Assembly (NCBI GenBank): GCA_016183075.1
Contig: JACPFH010000252.1
Location: forward strand, 1 to 5,884
Source: Deltaproteobacteria bacterium
GTDB taxonomy: Bacteria; Desulfobacterota; Binatia; UBA9968
Reading direction: 5' to 3'
DNA length: 5,884 nucleotides
The notes beneath the pieces are model-generated. The model made no database searches and was not told the origin of the DNA. It saw only the letters and a list, made by a program, of their open reading frames with translations. Positions 5,743 through 5,884 of the stretch are shown here, in pieces. Within the stretch, counting starts at the first letter, position 1. Each line of letters opens with the position of its first letter. Made by a program: the position numbers and the translations under genes.

Positions 5743-5830
5743 CCCGAGGGAGGCGAGGAAGGAGGCCGCGGACGTGCTTGCCTACGACCGAGGGGGCGAC
5801 CGAAGGGAGCGCGAGCGAGGCTGCGGACGT
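5743..5830 (+). repeat. Degenerate and exact copies of the 22-bp repeat downstream of the isomerase
   Basis: A loose copy at 5743-5775 ends in GCGGACGT. A second block at 5785-5830 starts with CGACCGAGGGGGCG, continues with a near-duplicate of it (5799-5811), and ends with the exact 22-bp unit at 5809-5830. All three copies in the window end in GCGGACGT (3740, 5775, 5830). No gene is visible in the remaining bases 5680-5884. Confidence 0.7.
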
Positions 5831-5884
5831 CCGATTACGAACGGTACGAATCATGGCACAGGCCCATCGGCCGCAGCCGAGCGC

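Overview
The window comes from a moderately GC-rich bacterial chromosome. It has a broken-up, accessory feel: three unrelated intact genes, a small transposase unit, and several structured intergenic repeats. The protein styles recall uncultured soil or subsurface lineages (Desulfobacterota, Methylomirabilota or Rokubacteria-like). These styles are a REP-associated tyrosine transposase with GGGGTCAGGC ends, a transaldolase-fusion-type glucose-6-phosphate isomerase, and an OadA/PycB-like carboxyltransferase without a biotin domain. The lineage is inference; nothing in the window fixes the taxon.

Layout. Bases 1-282 hold an open minus-strand frame that runs off the left edge. It reads as a charged helix followed by hydrophobic segments and has no convincing start. 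Bases 274-1309 are a compact single-gene element of the IS200/IS605 (Y1/HUH) class. It is bounded by a 10-bp inverted repeat, and the right copy contains the transposase stop codon. A well-started minus-strand gene of unknown function (1315-2010) follows only six bases beyond that repeat. It is preceded by a possible promoter and a perfect 7-bp dyad. Next comes a minus-strand carboxyltransferase-family gene (2196-3578) with a good sigma70-type promoter and ribosome binding site.

The 376-bp divergent region 3579-3954 carries that promoter, one copy of a 22-bp repeat, and a striking 9-bp-periodic TTGAAC/GTTCAA inverted array. It ends with a short hairpin followed by five Ts. The plus-strand glucose-6-phosphate isomerase gene (3955-5679) follows. 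Beyond it, degenerate copies of the 22-bp repeat recur up to about 5830.

The genes do not form an obvious pathway. The isomerase is central sugar metabolism (glucose-6-phosphate to fructose-6-phosphate). The carboxyltransferase homologue looks like pyruvate/oxaloacetate or related acyl-carboxylation chemistry but seems to have lost one beta/alpha unit of its barrel, including the expected carboxylated lysine and metal-binding HxH. That apparent internal deletion and the 9-bp-periodic hairpin array are the two observations most worth following up.
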